A stretch of 32,068 bases of DNA from Propionicimonas sp. (GTDB lineage: Bacteria; Actinomycetota; Actinomycetes; Propionibacteriales; Propionibacteriaceae), in assembly GCA_027492575.1 (NCBI GenBank), contig JAPUEM010000102.1, positions 40,725 through 72,792 on the forward strand. The letters are read 5' to 3'. A program made the position numbers and the translations under genes. The stretch's first letter is position 1, and every line of letters starts with the position of its first letter. The notes under the pieces were generated by a model, which saw nothing but the letters and a program-made list of their open reading frames with translations, made no database searches and was not told the origin of the DNA. Shown here piece by piece: positions 1 through 7,893 of this stretch.

Positions 1-84
1 CGGCTCCCGACGATCCCTGAACGGCTCCCGACGAGCTCTGAGCGGCTCCCGACGAGCTCTGAGCGGCTCCCGACGATCCCTGAG
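1..84. repeat. Tandem 21-bp repeats, left block
   Basis: Four copies of a 21-bp unit beginning CGGCTCCCGACGA start at 1, 22, 43 and 64. The unit ends alternate between TCCCTGAA and GCTCTGAG. The period is exactly 21 bp, so in the minus-strand gene it encodes a 7-residue repeat (SGAAQSS-like). The array probably continues left of the window. Confidence 0.9.
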
Positions 85-1501
85 CTTGTCGAAGGGTCGG
101 CGGCTCCGTGGCCGCTGAGAGATCCCGGGTCTTCGCCCGGGATGACGTGGTTGAGTCAAGTGCCTCGTGGGAACGACCCTTCGACAGGCTCAGGGATCGT
201 TCGGAAGGGCCCTGGGATCGTTCGGAAGGTCCTTGGGATCGTTCCGAGGGGCTCAGGGATCGTTCGGAAGGGCTCAGGGATCGTTCAGCTTCGGCTTCTC
301 GGCGGGCTCGCAGCGAGGCGCGCAGGCCGCCGGCCATGATCGGCAGGAAGAGGGCCGCTCCGATCAGGGCCAGCGCGGAGCCGGTGACCTTCACCCAACT
401 CGGGGTGGGGAGCAGCCACAGCGCCAGGCCGCCGTTGATGGCGATCAGGCGGAAGCCGCCGGCCTTGTTGAACCACGCCTGGCCGGCCCGGACGACGCTG
501 GGGCCGCCACCGATCACGGAGGGCAGCAGGTAGGACAGCGCGCCGGTCACGAGCTGGACGACGCCGACACCCAGGGCGGCGGCCGGCCAGATGAAGCTCT
601 CCCGGACGACCGCCCAGCTCGGCGCGGTGACCAGCAGCCAGCCGGCCCAGACCAGTCCGATCACGAACCAGACCAGCGAAACCCCTACTGACAAGGGCGC
701 GAACTCCCGCGGTGGACGGTTGCGGGTGGGCTGCCACAGACCGCGTCCCCACAACCCGAGGGCGGCCAGGTACCCGACCAGGCCCAGCGTGGCGAGCCAG
801 GGAACGCCGACCAGGGGGCCAAGCACGGCGAGTGTCACCGCACCCAGGAAGACCGGCAGCGCGCGGCGCGTCCACAGCTCGGCGCGGTCGTCCATGCGGG
901 TGCGCAGCATGGTCGGCCACAGGGTCAGCAGGGTGCCGGTGACGGTCAGGCCGATCCAGCCGAGCACGTTGGCCAGGGCGTGGGCGACCAGCAACCGGCC
1001 GTGCCAGGCGTCATCCCAGCCCCAGGCGGTGATGACACCCAGGGCGATGCCCACCAGCAGGCAGGAGGCGGAGGCGAGGTAGTACTTCACGGTGATCCGG
1101 AACCGGGCCGGCAGCGCCTTGCGCAGCATCCCGCGCAACGCCAGCCCGTGCCAGCCCACCGCCACCGCGACCACGGCAGCCCCCGTCAGCGTGACCGGCC
1201 ACCAGGTGGTGGGGACGCCCACCAGCACCAGCGCCGTGCCCGCCGCCAGCAAGCCGAGCCGGACGACCTGCTGCCGCGCCCCGGCCTCGGTGGCGGGCGC
1301 GCGCAGCACGGTCTGGGCGAAGTGGAAGCTCCACACCAGGATCGCGTGGCTGGCCGCGCCGAGCAGGACGAGGTGCAGCATCAGCCAGTCGGCGTCCGGC
1401 ACCCAGCGATGGATCACCGAGAGCACGATCGCGGCGACGAACCAGAGCACCAGCGGCAGGTCGCGCCAGATCGACGTGCCCCGGGCGAGGAACCGGGTCA
1501 T
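1..1501 (-). CDS. Polytopic membrane protein, probable membrane part of an actinobacterial multicopper-oxidase-type protein (3' end outside window)
   Basis: The frame is open from the ATG at 1501 to the left edge, about 500 codons without a stop, so the 3' end is missing. The first ~397 residues form a series of hydrophobic helices with conserved-looking His, Trp and Arg positions such as LHLVLLGAASHAILVWSFHF and WPTMLRTRM. From memory this resembles the N-terminal membrane region of actinobacterial proteins that continue into cupredoxin (multicopper oxidase/nitrite-reductase-like) domains; that part would lie left of the window. After residue ~397 the sequence becomes 21-nt tandem repeats read as heptapeptides (ERSLSPS, ERSQGPS; then SGAAQSS, SGAVQGS). 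The start overlaps the stop of the upstream gene by 4 bp (ATGA), so the two are co-translated. The repeat tail could be a low-complexity linker or simply intergenic repeat read as coding sequence. Coding status is firm; the product name is tentative. Confidence 0.62.
   Translation of the reverse strand, partial: MTRFLARGTSIWRDLPLVLWFVAAIVLSVIHRWVPDADWLMLHLVLLGAASHAILVWSFHFAQTVLRAPATEAGARQQVVRLGLLAAGTALVLVGVPTTWWPVTLTGAAVVAVAVGWHGLALRGMLRKALPARFRITVKYYLASASCLLVGIALGVITAWGWDDAWHGRLLVAHALANVLGWIGLTVTGTLLTLWPTMLRTRMDDRAELWTRRALPVFLGAVTLAVLGPLVGVPWLATLGLVGYLAALGLWGRGLWQPTRNRPPREFAPLSVGVSLVWFVIGLVWAGWLLVTAPSWAVVRESFIWPAAALGVGVVQLVTGALSYLLPSVIGGGPSVVRAGQAWFNKAGGFRLIAINGGLALWLLPTPSWVKVTGSALALIGAALFLPIMAGGLRASLRARREAEAERSLSPSERSLSPSERSQGPSERSQGPSERSLSLSKGRSHEALDSTTSSRAKTRDLSAATEPPTLRQAQGSSGAAQSSSGAAQSSSGAVQGSSGA
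75..198. repeat. Inverted pair of a dispersed 24-bp palindrome-type repeat, with an internal hairpin
   Basis: A 24-bp element (75-98) containing CTGAGCTTGTCGAAGGGTC recurs in inverted orientation at 175-198 with one mismatch, and a related copy lies at 5641-5663. The two copies flank 76 bp that contain a perfect 8-bp hairpin, ATCCCGGG (122-129) and CCCGGGAT (136-143), with loop TCTTCG. Short repeats of this type are dispersed between genes in many GC-rich bacteria and resemble REP/MITE elements. Here the copies lie in the open frame of the left-edge membrane protein. Confidence 0.8.
193..297. repeat. Tandem 21-bp repeats, right block
   Basis: Five consecutive units begin GGGATCGTTCGGAAGGG or a close variant at 193, 214, 235, 256 and 277, the last one degenerate. 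The period is exactly 21 bp. The first unit grows directly out of the 3' end of the inverted dispersed repeat (GGGATC at 193-198), suggesting that the array arose by tandem duplication of the repeat's end. In the minus-strand gene it reads as ERSLSPS/ERSQGPS heptapeptides. Confidence 0.9.
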
Positions 1502-2589
1502 CCGCGCACCACCAGGGTGAGCGCGGTGAGCAGGAAGACCACCAGGGAGACCACGGTGACGATGCCACCCACCTTCCAGAGTTCGTTGAAGCCGGCCAGC
1601 GCAGCGCCGAACCGGAGGATCAGCCCCGCGTGCAGCAGGGTCAGCGGCAGATACAGCACCGGACGATACGGCAGCGATCGTCCGAGCACCGCGGGCAGGA
1701 TGACCGGGGCATGGGCCATCACCATCGAGAGCGCGAAGCCGAGGAAGACCCCGTGCACCGCCACGTCGTAGCCGGCCTGGTCGGCCACCAGCCGCCGGAC
1801 GGTGAGGACGCCCCCCGCCAGCGCCAACTGCAGGTAGCCCGCCAGCAGCGCGACCGCGATGTAGCGGCGCTGCCCGTCCAGCCGCAACTGGCGGCGCACC
1901 ACGTCCCGCAGCAGCAGCCACCCGGCGGTGAACAGCAGGGTCAGCCCCAGCAGTCGGTCGCCGACCGCCGGCGCCATCAGCGCCACGCAGGCGCTCAGCG
2001 TGTAGGCCACCGAGACACCCAACAGCGTGCTGACCGCGCGGGGACCCATCCAGAGCTGGGCCAGTTCGGCCCGCTCGGAGGCGATGGTGAGCACGATGAA
2101 GCCGACCAGCCAGCTGATCGCCGAGGGGATGTCGAGCACGGTCGCGACCACCGCGCCGGCCAGCAGCAGCACCGCCGAGAGCACCTGCACGGCCACCAGT
2201 GGCAGCGGGGCCCGCCGCCACAGCGCGACGTAGACGGCCACCAGCAGCGCGGTACCCTCGATCTGCAGCAACTGTCCCAGCAGCATCGGCGCCGGGGTGA
2301 GCAGCACGAGGCCGCCCAGGCCAAGCAGGGCCGGGGCGAGGTAGCCCCAGGTCTGGCGGAGCGCCTGAGCGCGCTCCAGCGAGATCAGGGTGCCGAGGAA
2401 GCCGAGCACCATCACCAGCCCGTGCACGTCCCCCGCCCGATGGGACGCGACCGGCGCCCACACCTCCAGCCGGATCAGCGCGGCATTGAGCCCGGTGATC
2501 AGGCAGGCGCCGCCGAGCGCGAGCAGTGCCAGCCGCGGGGCGGCGCTGCGGGAGCCGGCGCGCGGGGCGGCCGGAGACTCGGTCAGCAC
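1498..2589 (-). CDS. NnrS-like polytopic membrane protein
   Basis: This is a 363-residue integral membrane protein with about eleven or twelve hydrophobic helices. Near the N-terminus it carries HGLVMVLGFLGTLISLERA, and later HGVFLGFALSMVMAHAPVI. Both His-containing segments are characteristic of NnrS-type haem/copper membrane proteins linked to nitrogen-oxide metabolism. The start is taken as GTG at 2589, although the AAAGGAG upstream is very close, so initiation at the following CTG is possible. Its stop overlaps the start of the next membrane gene (ATGA), implying one transcript. An AT-rich dyad just upstream may be its regulatory site. Family assignment is by recognised sequence pattern; a role in NO or nitrite handling is inference. 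Confidence 0.68.
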   Translation of the reverse strand: MLTESPAAPRAGSRSAAPRLALLALGGACLITGLNAALIRLEVWAPVASHRAGDVHGLVMVLGFLGTLISLERAQALRQTWGYLAPALLGLGGLVLLTPAPMLLGQLLQIEGTALLVAVYVALWRRAPLPLVAVQVLSAVLLLAGAVVATVLDIPSAISWLVGFIVLTIASERAELAQLWMGPRAVSTLLGVSVAYTLSACVALMAPAVGDRLLGLTLLFTAGWLLLRDVVRRQLRLDGQRRYIAVALLAGYLQLALAGGVLTVRRLVADQAGYDVAVHGVFLGFALSMVMAHAPVILPAVLGRSLPYRPVLYLPLTLLHAGLILRFGAALAGFNELWKVGGIVTVVSLVVFLLTALTLVVRG

Positions 2590-2598
2590 GCTCGCTCC

Positions 2599-2617
2599 TT
2601 TATTTCACAAAGATGTG
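2599..2617. promoter_or_regulatory. AT-rich dyad upstream of the NnrS-like operon
   Basis: TTTCACAAAGATGTGTAAA stands out as an AT-rich island in GC-rich DNA. It has a perfect CACA-AAGA-TGTG core and imperfect flanks (TTT/AAA). It lies about 10 bp upstream of the GTG start, where a Crp/FNR- or NsrR-type repressor could block expression. The shape is visible; the cognate regulator is not known. Confidence 0.35.
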
Positions 2618-2829
2618 TAAAAAATACCTCATCGCCGCACATCGCGCGGCACGTTCAGGCAAATGGCCAGCTCAAGCAAACCCGGCCTTGGGCCCGATCT
2701 ACCGGGATGCGCCCATTCGCAGGCCGATCTCGGCTCGCTCGAAGCACAGCCGGGTAAATTCGGCCCACCGTTGTGGAGCTTCCTCGCCCGGCCGGACCGG
2801 GCCCGGACGGAGTGTGGAATCCTGGACCC

Positions 2830-3540
2830 ATGCGACTGCTCCTGATCCGTCACGGCGAGTCGGAGAACAACCGCATCCACGCCGAAACCGGCAGTTGGTC
2901 GGGACGTTCGCCCGATCCGGGCCTCACCGAGCTCGGTCACACCCAGGCCGCCAAGCTCGCCGACTTCTATGTCGAGCGGCAACTCCCGCGACCGGACGTC
3001 CTGCTCACCTCGTTGATGCGACGGGCGGTCGCCACCGCCGCCCCGCTGGCCAGGGCGCTTGATCTGCCCTTGCACGGACACCCGCTGCTGCACGAGGTCG
3101 GCGGGGTCTACGAGGCGGACAGCGAGGGCCCGCAGGTCGTCGGCATCCCCCGCCCGGGCAGCCCGGCGAGCGCCCTGCTGGCCCTGAGTCCCCACCTGGT
3201 GCTGCCCGGCGACGCTGACGAGACCGGCTGGCACCGCCGCCCGTTCGAGCCTCCGGGTCACGCCTGGGATCGCGCCTGCGAGGTGGCGGCCGAACTGCGG
3301 GCCAGCTACGGCGGTACCGACCAACTGGTGGGCGTGGTCTCCCACGCCTGGTTCAGCCAGTACCTGATTCACGCCCTGCTCGGCTGGGCGCCCGAGGCCG
3401 ACGGACGGCTCTCGGCGTGGCTGGTGATCCACAACAGCGGCCACACCCTGCTCGAACTCGAACCCGGCACCGGCTGGCCGCCCGCCCTGGTCTGGCTGAA
3501 CCGCCACGACCATCTGGCCGACGGCGAACTCACCAGCTGA
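2830..3540 (+). CDS. Histidine phosphatase family protein (phosphoglycerate-mutase fold)
   Basis: The 236-residue protein begins MRLLLIRHGESENN, the RHG phosphohistidine motif of the histidine phosphatase superfamily (catalytic His8). A conserved Arg follows in TSLMRRAVATA and a second catalytic His is in VGVVSHAWFSQYL. Insertions after residue 90 (GIPRPGSPAS, LPGDADETGWHRRPFEPPG) resemble those of actinobacterial housekeeping members whose substrates are unknown. The ATG at 2830 is chosen because the motif begins right at it; upstream in-frame sequence is unrelated low-complexity. It is monocistronic: its neighbours on both sides run on the opposite strand. Confidence 0.88.
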   Translation: MRLLLIRHGESENNRIHAETGSWSGRSPDPGLTELGHTQAAKLADFYVERQLPRPDVLLTSLMRRAVATAAPLARALDLPLHGHPLLHEVGGVYEADSEGPQVVGIPRPGSPASALLALSPHLVLPGDADETGWHRRPFEPPGHAWDRACEVAAELRASYGGTDQLVGVVSHAWFSQYLIHALLGWAPEADGRLSAWLVIHNSGHTLLELEPGTGWPPALVWLNRHDHLADGELTS

Positions 3541-3588
3541 CGACGCTGGCCGGAAGACCCCGGGCACAGCTCGCAGTGCGCGAGGCGG

Positions 3589-4455
3589 CTACTTGGCATC
3601 CCGAACGAAGAAGGACTTCGCCGCCAGCGCCATCGGCAGGATCACCCAGGCTGCCAGGACGGCCAGCGCCTCGGCGTAACCGGGGGTATGGACGGCGGTC
3701 TCCAGGGCGGGCGCGCCCTCCACGATCCCGGTGCTCAGCGTGATGCCGAGCGAGGTGGGCAGGTAGTTCCAGACCAGCTGGATCCAGGTCCAGTTGGAAA
3801 TCTGAGCGACGATCTGCAGCACGTTCGGCAGCACGAAGGTCACGCCGACCACGACCGTGATCGCACCCGCGGTGCTGCGCAGCAGGCCGGCGATCGCGAA
3901 GGAGAACAGGGCGATCGCCACCAGGAAGACCGTGGTGCCCAGCAGGCTGGTGAGGGTCTGCGCGGCCCAGACACCCGACGCCGACTCCGGCATCACCGCG
4001 ACCGCGATCAGCACGCCGGACCCGACCACGACCAGGGCGATCACCCCGGCGATCACGGTGAGGACGACCGCCTTGGCGGTCATCAGCAGTCCCCGCCGAG
4101 GGGCGGCGGTCAGGGTGGAGAGAATCATGCCGGAGGCGTACTCACTGGAGAACACGAACACCCCCAGCACGCCGAAGACCAGCGACAACAGGTTGGCCGG
4201 GAAGCCGGTGACGGCGGTCAGGTACTCGGTATGGGTGGCCGGGAGATCGTCGCCGATCAGGGCGCGGAGGGCGAAGCTCATCGCCAGGCTCATGGCCAGG
4301 CCGGCCACGATCGAGGTGCCGATGCTCCAGCGGATCGAGCGCAGCGAGAGCGCCTTGATCCACTCGGAGCGGAGGATGCCGGCGAAGCTCAGCCGGGAGG
4401 CGTGGACGGCGGGCGGGGTGGTGGCGATCGGCCGGGTCAGGGTGGCGTTGGTCAT
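3589..4455 (-). CDS. ABC-2 type transporter permease
   Basis: A 288-residue membrane protein with about six hydrophobic segments. It begins with a short cytosolic arm (SFAGILRSEWIKALSLRSIRWS), the usual entry to ABC-2 permeases of drug or lantibiotic exporters, and ends in a C-terminal helix AYAEALAVLAAWVILPMALAAKSFF-like. It lies 27 bp downstream of the ATP-binding gene on the same strand and the two should form one exporter in the cytoplasmic membrane. The start ATG at 4455 has only a weak AGGA upstream. Substrate is unknown. The two-component system upstream suggests induction by an extracellular or envelope signal. Confidence 0.88.
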   Translation of the reverse strand: MTNATLTRPIATTPPAVHASRLSFAGILRSEWIKALSLRSIRWSIGTSIVAGLAMSLAMSFALRALIGDDLPATHTEYLTAVTGFPANLLSLVFGVLGVFVFSSEYASGMILSTLTAAPRRGLLMTAKAVVLTVIAGVIALVVVGSGVLIAVAVMPESASGVWAAQTLTSLLGTTVFLVAIALFSFAIAGLLRSTAGAITVVVGVTFVLPNVLQIVAQISNWTWIQLVWNYLPTSLGITLSTGIVEGAPALETAVHTPGYAEALAVLAAWVILPMALAAKSFFVRDAK

Positions 4456-4482
4456 GGTGGGGTCCTGGTTCTGTGAGTGGGG

Positions 4483-5418
4483 TCAGGCGGCGAGGCTGGT
4501 GGGCTGGGTCTGGTACTCCAGTTCGTCGCGGGTGAGCGCGAGGTAGGCGTCCTCGAGGCTGCCGGTGATCGGGGTGAGCTGGTGGAGTTCGATGCCCTGC
4601 TGGGCGCACAGTCGTCCGATCTCCCGGGCGTCCAGGCCGCGCACCAGCAGCGTCCCCGCGGTCTCGACCTCGATGGTCAGCTCCGGTGCGTTCTCGGGAC
4701 GGGTGGTCCGCAGCAGGTGGACGAGCCGGGAGGCCTCGGGCGAGATCACCCGCACCCGGGGTGCATTCGTGCCGAGCAGGTCGGCGACCGGCGCGTCGGC
4801 GATCACCCGGCCGCGACCCAGCACGATGATGTGGTCCGCGGTCTGCGCCATCTCGCTCATCAGGTGGCTGGAGAGCAGCACCGTCCGGCCCTCGGCGGCC
4901 TGGCCGCGCACCAGGTTGCGCACCCACAGCACGCCGTCCGGGTCGAGGCCGTTGACCGGCTCGTCCAGGATCAGCACCTGCGGATCGCCCAGCAACGCGG
5001 CGGCGATGCCCAGCCGCTGGCCCATTCCCAGCGAGAAGCCGCCCACCCGGCGGTTGGCGACCTGGGTCAGGCCGGTCAGTTCCAGCACCTGGTCGACCCG
5101 ACGGGGGCCGATGCCGTGGGTGGCGGCCAGCGCGCGGAGGTGGCTGCGCGCCGTCCGTCCGGGATGGACGCCCTTCGCGTCGAGCAGCACGCCGGCGACG
5201 GCCAGCGGCGCCCGGTGCTCGGCGAACGGACGTCCGGCGATGGTCACCTCACCGGCGGTGGGACGATCCAGGCCCACCATCAGCCGCATCGAGGTCGACT
5301 TGCCGGCGCCGTTCGGGCCGAGGAAGCCGGTCACCCGGCCGGGCGCGATGTCGAAGCTGACGTCGTCCAACGCCACCTTGTCGCCGTAGCGCTTGGTCAG
5401 TCCGCGGGCTGTGATCAT
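4483..5418 (-). CDS. ABC transporter ATP-binding protein
   Basis: The 311-residue ATPase has Walker A GPNGAGKST at residues 34-42, a signature-like FSLGMGQR, Walker B VLILDEP and the switch His in LLSSHLMSE. The C-terminal ~85 residues form the extension commonly seen in drug-export (DrrA/CcmA-like) ATPases. The ATG at 5418 is preceded by GTGAGGA at suitable spacing. It pairs with the permease immediately downstream. The 298-bp leader upstream contains a GTACC-rich inverted repeat that is a candidate operator for the response regulator encoded just before it. Confidence 0.93.
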   Translation of the reverse strand: MITARGLTKRYGDKVALDDVSFDIAPGRVTGFLGPNGAGKSTSMRLMVGLDRPTAGEVTIAGRPFAEHRAPLAVAGVLLDAKGVHPGRTARSHLRALAATHGIGPRRVDQVLELTGLTQVANRRVGGFSLGMGQRLGIAAALLGDPQVLILDEPVNGLDPDGVLWVRNLVRGQAAEGRTVLLSSHLMSEMAQTADHIIVLGRGRVIADAPVADLLGTNAPRVRVISPEASRLVHLLRTTRPENAPELTIEVETAGTLLVRGLDAREIGRLCAQQGIELHQLTPITGSLEDAYLALTRDELEYQTQPTSLAA

Positions 5419-5449
5419 GTCGGTTCCTCACTCGGGGTTGGGTTCTGGC

Positions 5450-5545
5450 GGTACCCCGAGTCTTCCGGCCGGGGACGCCGCACCGCGTCGCCCGTGGGTA
5501 CTGTCTTCGGGCGCCGTCCCGCCCGGCGTGGTACCTGGGTACTAC
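5450..5545. promoter_or_regulatory. Probable response-regulator operator upstream of the ABC exporter
   Basis: A near-perfect 18-bp dyad, GTGGTACCTGGGTACTAC, occupies 5528-5545 (8-bp arms with one mismatch, 2-bp centre). Related half-sites GGTACC (5450) and GGGTACTG (5496) lie between it and the ATPase start at 5418. NarL/LiaR-type regulators bind such short inverted repeats, and one is encoded immediately upstream (5717-6400). Site geometry is seen; the binding partner is inferred. Confidence 0.5.
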
Positions 5546-5630
5546 TCCCTGGCGTCCGGCGATCCCGGACGACGACCGCAGAACAGAGTTCGGCAAAAGT
5601 CGTTGGGCCGAGGCTTGACGTCGTCGATCG

Positions 5631-5672
5631 TCAGGGACGATCCCTGAACTTGTCGAAGGGTCGAGGCCTCGA
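5631..5672. repeat. Copy of the dispersed palindromic repeat, between regulator and exporter genes
   Basis: TCAGGGA-CGA-TCCCTGA (5631-5647) is a perfect 7-bp hairpin. It runs into CTGAACTTGTCGAAGGGTCG, the same family as the elements at 75-98 and 175-198, and then TCGAGGCCTCGA (5661-5672), a perfect 12-bp palindrome. It lies 45-85 bp past the response-regulator stop and could attenuate transcription between the regulator pair and the exporter. Confidence 0.75.
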
Positions 5673-5716
5673 CGGGCTCAGCCGTCGTTGTGGGCTCGCC
5701 TGGGGGATCGCGAGGC

Positions 5717-6400
5717 CTACAGGCCCTGTTCCTTGGCGAAGATCACCGCGTGGATCCGGTCGCGCAGGCCGAGCTTGAACAGCACCCGCCCGACGTGGGT
5801 CTTCACCGTCGATTCGGAGAGGTAGAGCCGCTCGCTGATCTCGGTGTTGTTGAGCCCCTCGGCGATCAGGGCGAGCACCTCCCGTTCCCGGTCGGTGAGC
5901 GCGGCCAGCGCCTCCTCCTGCCGGGGGTCGGCGGGTTCCGGTGCCGCCGCGCCGGGAACCACCGCGCCGTCGCGCATCTGCTCCAGCATCCGGCGCATGG
6001 TGGCCGGCGCCATCACCGCGTCCCCGGCGGCCACCCGCCGGATCGCGTCCATCAGTTCGGTCGGCCGGGCGTCCTTCAGCAGGAAGCCGCTGGCGCCGGC
6101 CTGCACCGCCGCCTGCGCGTACTCGTCCAGATCGAAAGTGGTGAGCACCAGCACCCGGACGCCCGGGTGCTCGGCGACGATCCGCCGGGTGGCGTCGATG
6201 CCGTTCATCCGGGGCATCCGGACGTCCATCAGCACCACATCGCAGGCGCCGTCGAGCTGGGCCAGCCTGGCCAGCGCGGTGGCTCCGTCCGTGGCCTCGC
6301 CGGCGACAACGATGTCGGGCTCGCGCAGCAGGATCAGCCGGAAGCCGGTACGGATCAGGTCCTGGTCGTCCACCAGCAGGACGCGGATCGGCTCGCTCAA
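5717..6400 (-). CDS. LuxR/NarL-family response regulator
   Basis: The 227-residue protein has a receiver domain with the acidic pair DD11-12, phospho-acceptor Asp59 in VVLMDVRMP, and Lys109 in FLLKDA. A LuxR-type HTH follows at about residues 170-220 (LTDREREVLALIAEGLNNTEIS, with ESTVKTHV). The start is TTG at 6400, overlapping the kinase stop as TTGA and preceded by GGAGG at 7-nt spacing. Long upstream frame extension in this frame is a shadow of the kinase gene. It is co-translated with the kinase and should act on the ABC exporter downstream. Confidence 0.92.
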   Translation of the reverse strand: MSEPIRVLLVDDQDLIRTGFRLILLREPDIVVAGEATDGATALARLAQLDGACDVVLMDVRMPRMNGIDATRRIVAEHPGVRVLVLTTFDLDEYAQAAVQAGASGFLLKDARPTELMDAIRRVAAGDAVMAPATMRRMLEQMRDGAVVPGAAAPEPADPRQEEALAALTDREREVLALIAEGLNNTEISERLYLSESTVKTHVGRVLFKLGLRDRIHAVIFAKEQGL

Positions 6401-7710
6401 CGGTTCACCTCCGCAGCGGACTCTCCGGACGACGGCAGGGTGGCGACCACCTGCCAGCCGCCGGGGGCGCGAGGACCGAATTCCAGCGAGCCGCCGAACA
6501 GCCGCACCCGTTCGGCCAGACCCGCCAGCCCCTGGCCGGATCCGACCCCGGACATCGGCGCCGGCTGCCCCGGAGGACCACCGTCGTCGGTGATCCGGAC
6601 CACGGTCGACTCGGCCAGCTCGTCGATCAGGACGGACGCGGTGGCGCCCACCCCGGCGTGCCGCAGGGTGTTGGTGAGCGCCTCCTGAACCGTGCGGTAG
6701 ACGGCCAGTTCCCTCCCCTGATCGCGGGTGAGACCGGCCTGGCCGTGAAGGGTGAGTTCCACCGTCAGCCCGGCCGCACGGAATCCCTCGATCAGCTCCG
6801 GCAGCGCGTCGATCCCCGGGGTCGGCTCCAGTTCGGCGGCTCCGCCCGGTGTCGACTCCGGGTCGCGCAGGACGCCGATCAGGCGGCGCATCTCGGCCAG
6901 CGCTGCCCGTCCGGTCTCGGCGGATTGCTCCATCGCCCGAGCGGCCTCGGCCGGGTCGATCTCGGCGGCGCGAGCCGCGCCCTCGGAGAGCATCACCATC
7001 ACCGAGACCGAGTGGGCGACGATGTCGTGCATCTCGCGCGCGATCCGGGAGCGCTCCTCGGCCACCGCCAGCCGGGCCAGCTGATCCCGCTCCCGGGCCA
7101 ACTGGTGCGCCCGGTCGATGATCGCCTCGGTGTAGCGCCGGCGGTTGCCGGCGTTGATGCCGATCATCACCGGAATCAGCGCGGTGACCGCCGAGGCGAT
7201 CAGGAGGGTGAGAATCCCGTCCGGACCGGTGATGCTCGGGTCGAGCTCCCCGTGGACGGCAGGCAGGGCCAGCAGCGGGGCGACCACCGCCAGGCCGTAG
7301 CCGACCCAGCCGGCCCGCACCGAGTGGTACACCGGCACCGAATAGAGCAGCACCCACATCGCCACCATCGCCGCCGCCACAGGCGGGAAGTCGATGAAGG
7401 TGGTCACCGCCAGCACCGCCGCCAGCCCCCACAACGGGTAGCGCCGGCGGAGCAGCAGAGCGACGAAGGTGACCGTCACGACCAGCACCAGCAACAGCAG
7501 CCGGGGCAATTGCAGGTAGTCCGGGGCTGCCATCTCCGGCACCTCGACGGAGATCGCCTGATCGGCCACCGCGATCCCTGCCGTCCCCAGCAGATAGAAC
7601 CCGGCGATGGTCCCGTCCACCCACCGCGGGTGCTGCCGCATCAACCGCCACAGCGCCCCCGGCTGCCGGGGAAGCTCGACCGGCTGCCCGGCCGGCGCGT
7701 CCGGGATCAT
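6397..7710 (-). CDS. Sensor histidine kinase (HisKA_3 type)
   Basis: A 437-residue kinase with four to six N-terminal membrane helices (about residues 32-190) and little extracellular loop, as in intramembrane-sensing kinases. The dimerisation/phosphotransfer motif AEERSRIAREMHDIVAHS carries the phospho-acceptor His228. The C-terminal ATPase has GVGSGQGLAGLAERVRLFGG as its G-box. Its stop overlaps the TTG start of the response regulator. The pairing with a NarL-type regulator and an ABC-2 exporter is the usual arrangement for envelope-stress or antimicrobial-peptide-responsive export. The ATG at 7710 is the most upstream start consistent with the neighbours. Confidence 0.92.
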   Translation of the reverse strand: MIPDAPAGQPVELPRQPGALWRLMRQHPRWVDGTIAGFYLLGTAGIAVADQAISVEVPEMAAPDYLQLPRLLLLVLVVTVTFVALLLRRRYPLWGLAAVLAVTTFIDFPPVAAAMVAMWVLLYSVPVYHSVRAGWVGYGLAVVAPLLALPAVHGELDPSITGPDGILTLLIASAVTALIPVMIGINAGNRRRYTEAIIDRAHQLARERDQLARLAVAEERSRIAREMHDIVAHSVSVMVMLSEGAARAAEIDPAEAARAMEQSAETGRAALAEMRRLIGVLRDPESTPGGAAELEPTPGIDALPELIEGFRAAGLTVELTLHGQAGLTRDQGRELAVYRTVQEALTNTLRHAGVGATASVLIDELAESTVVRITDDGGPPGQPAPMSGVGSGQGLAGLAERVRLFGGSLEFGPRAPGGWQVVATLPSSGESAAEVNR

Positions 7711-7893
7711 GCCGGACGCCGTCGTGCCGAGCGGAGGTGGAGCGGGGGCATGGCGCTCAGTCTAGGGGGCTGGCCACGGGCCAGGGCGGTAGTGCTGCCC
7801 CGGTTCGAGGCAGGCTCTTGCGTGCCGGCGTCCTCAGGGGCGATTGTCGTGGGGTGGGCGCCGATGCCCATCACCGGCCGGGAGGAGTGGCTC

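Noticed and set aside
1..300. CRISPR array from the regularly spaced repeats
   Set aside because: The 21-bp units are contiguous without spacers and no cas gene is present.
2629..3567. Minus-strand frame opposite the histidine phosphatase
   Set aside because: It is a shadow frame; the RHGES motif and the other catalytic residues are on the plus strand.
6401..7651. Minus-strand extension of the response-regulator frame
   Set aside because: It is a shadow frame of the kinase gene; the TTG at 6400 has its own ribosome site and the receiver domain starts there.
6658..7893. Plus-strand open frame upstream of and continuous with the papain-type protease
   Set aside because: It lies opposite the histidine kinase gene, is Arg/Gly/Gln-rich and has no domain; the protease has a strong ribosome site at 7894.
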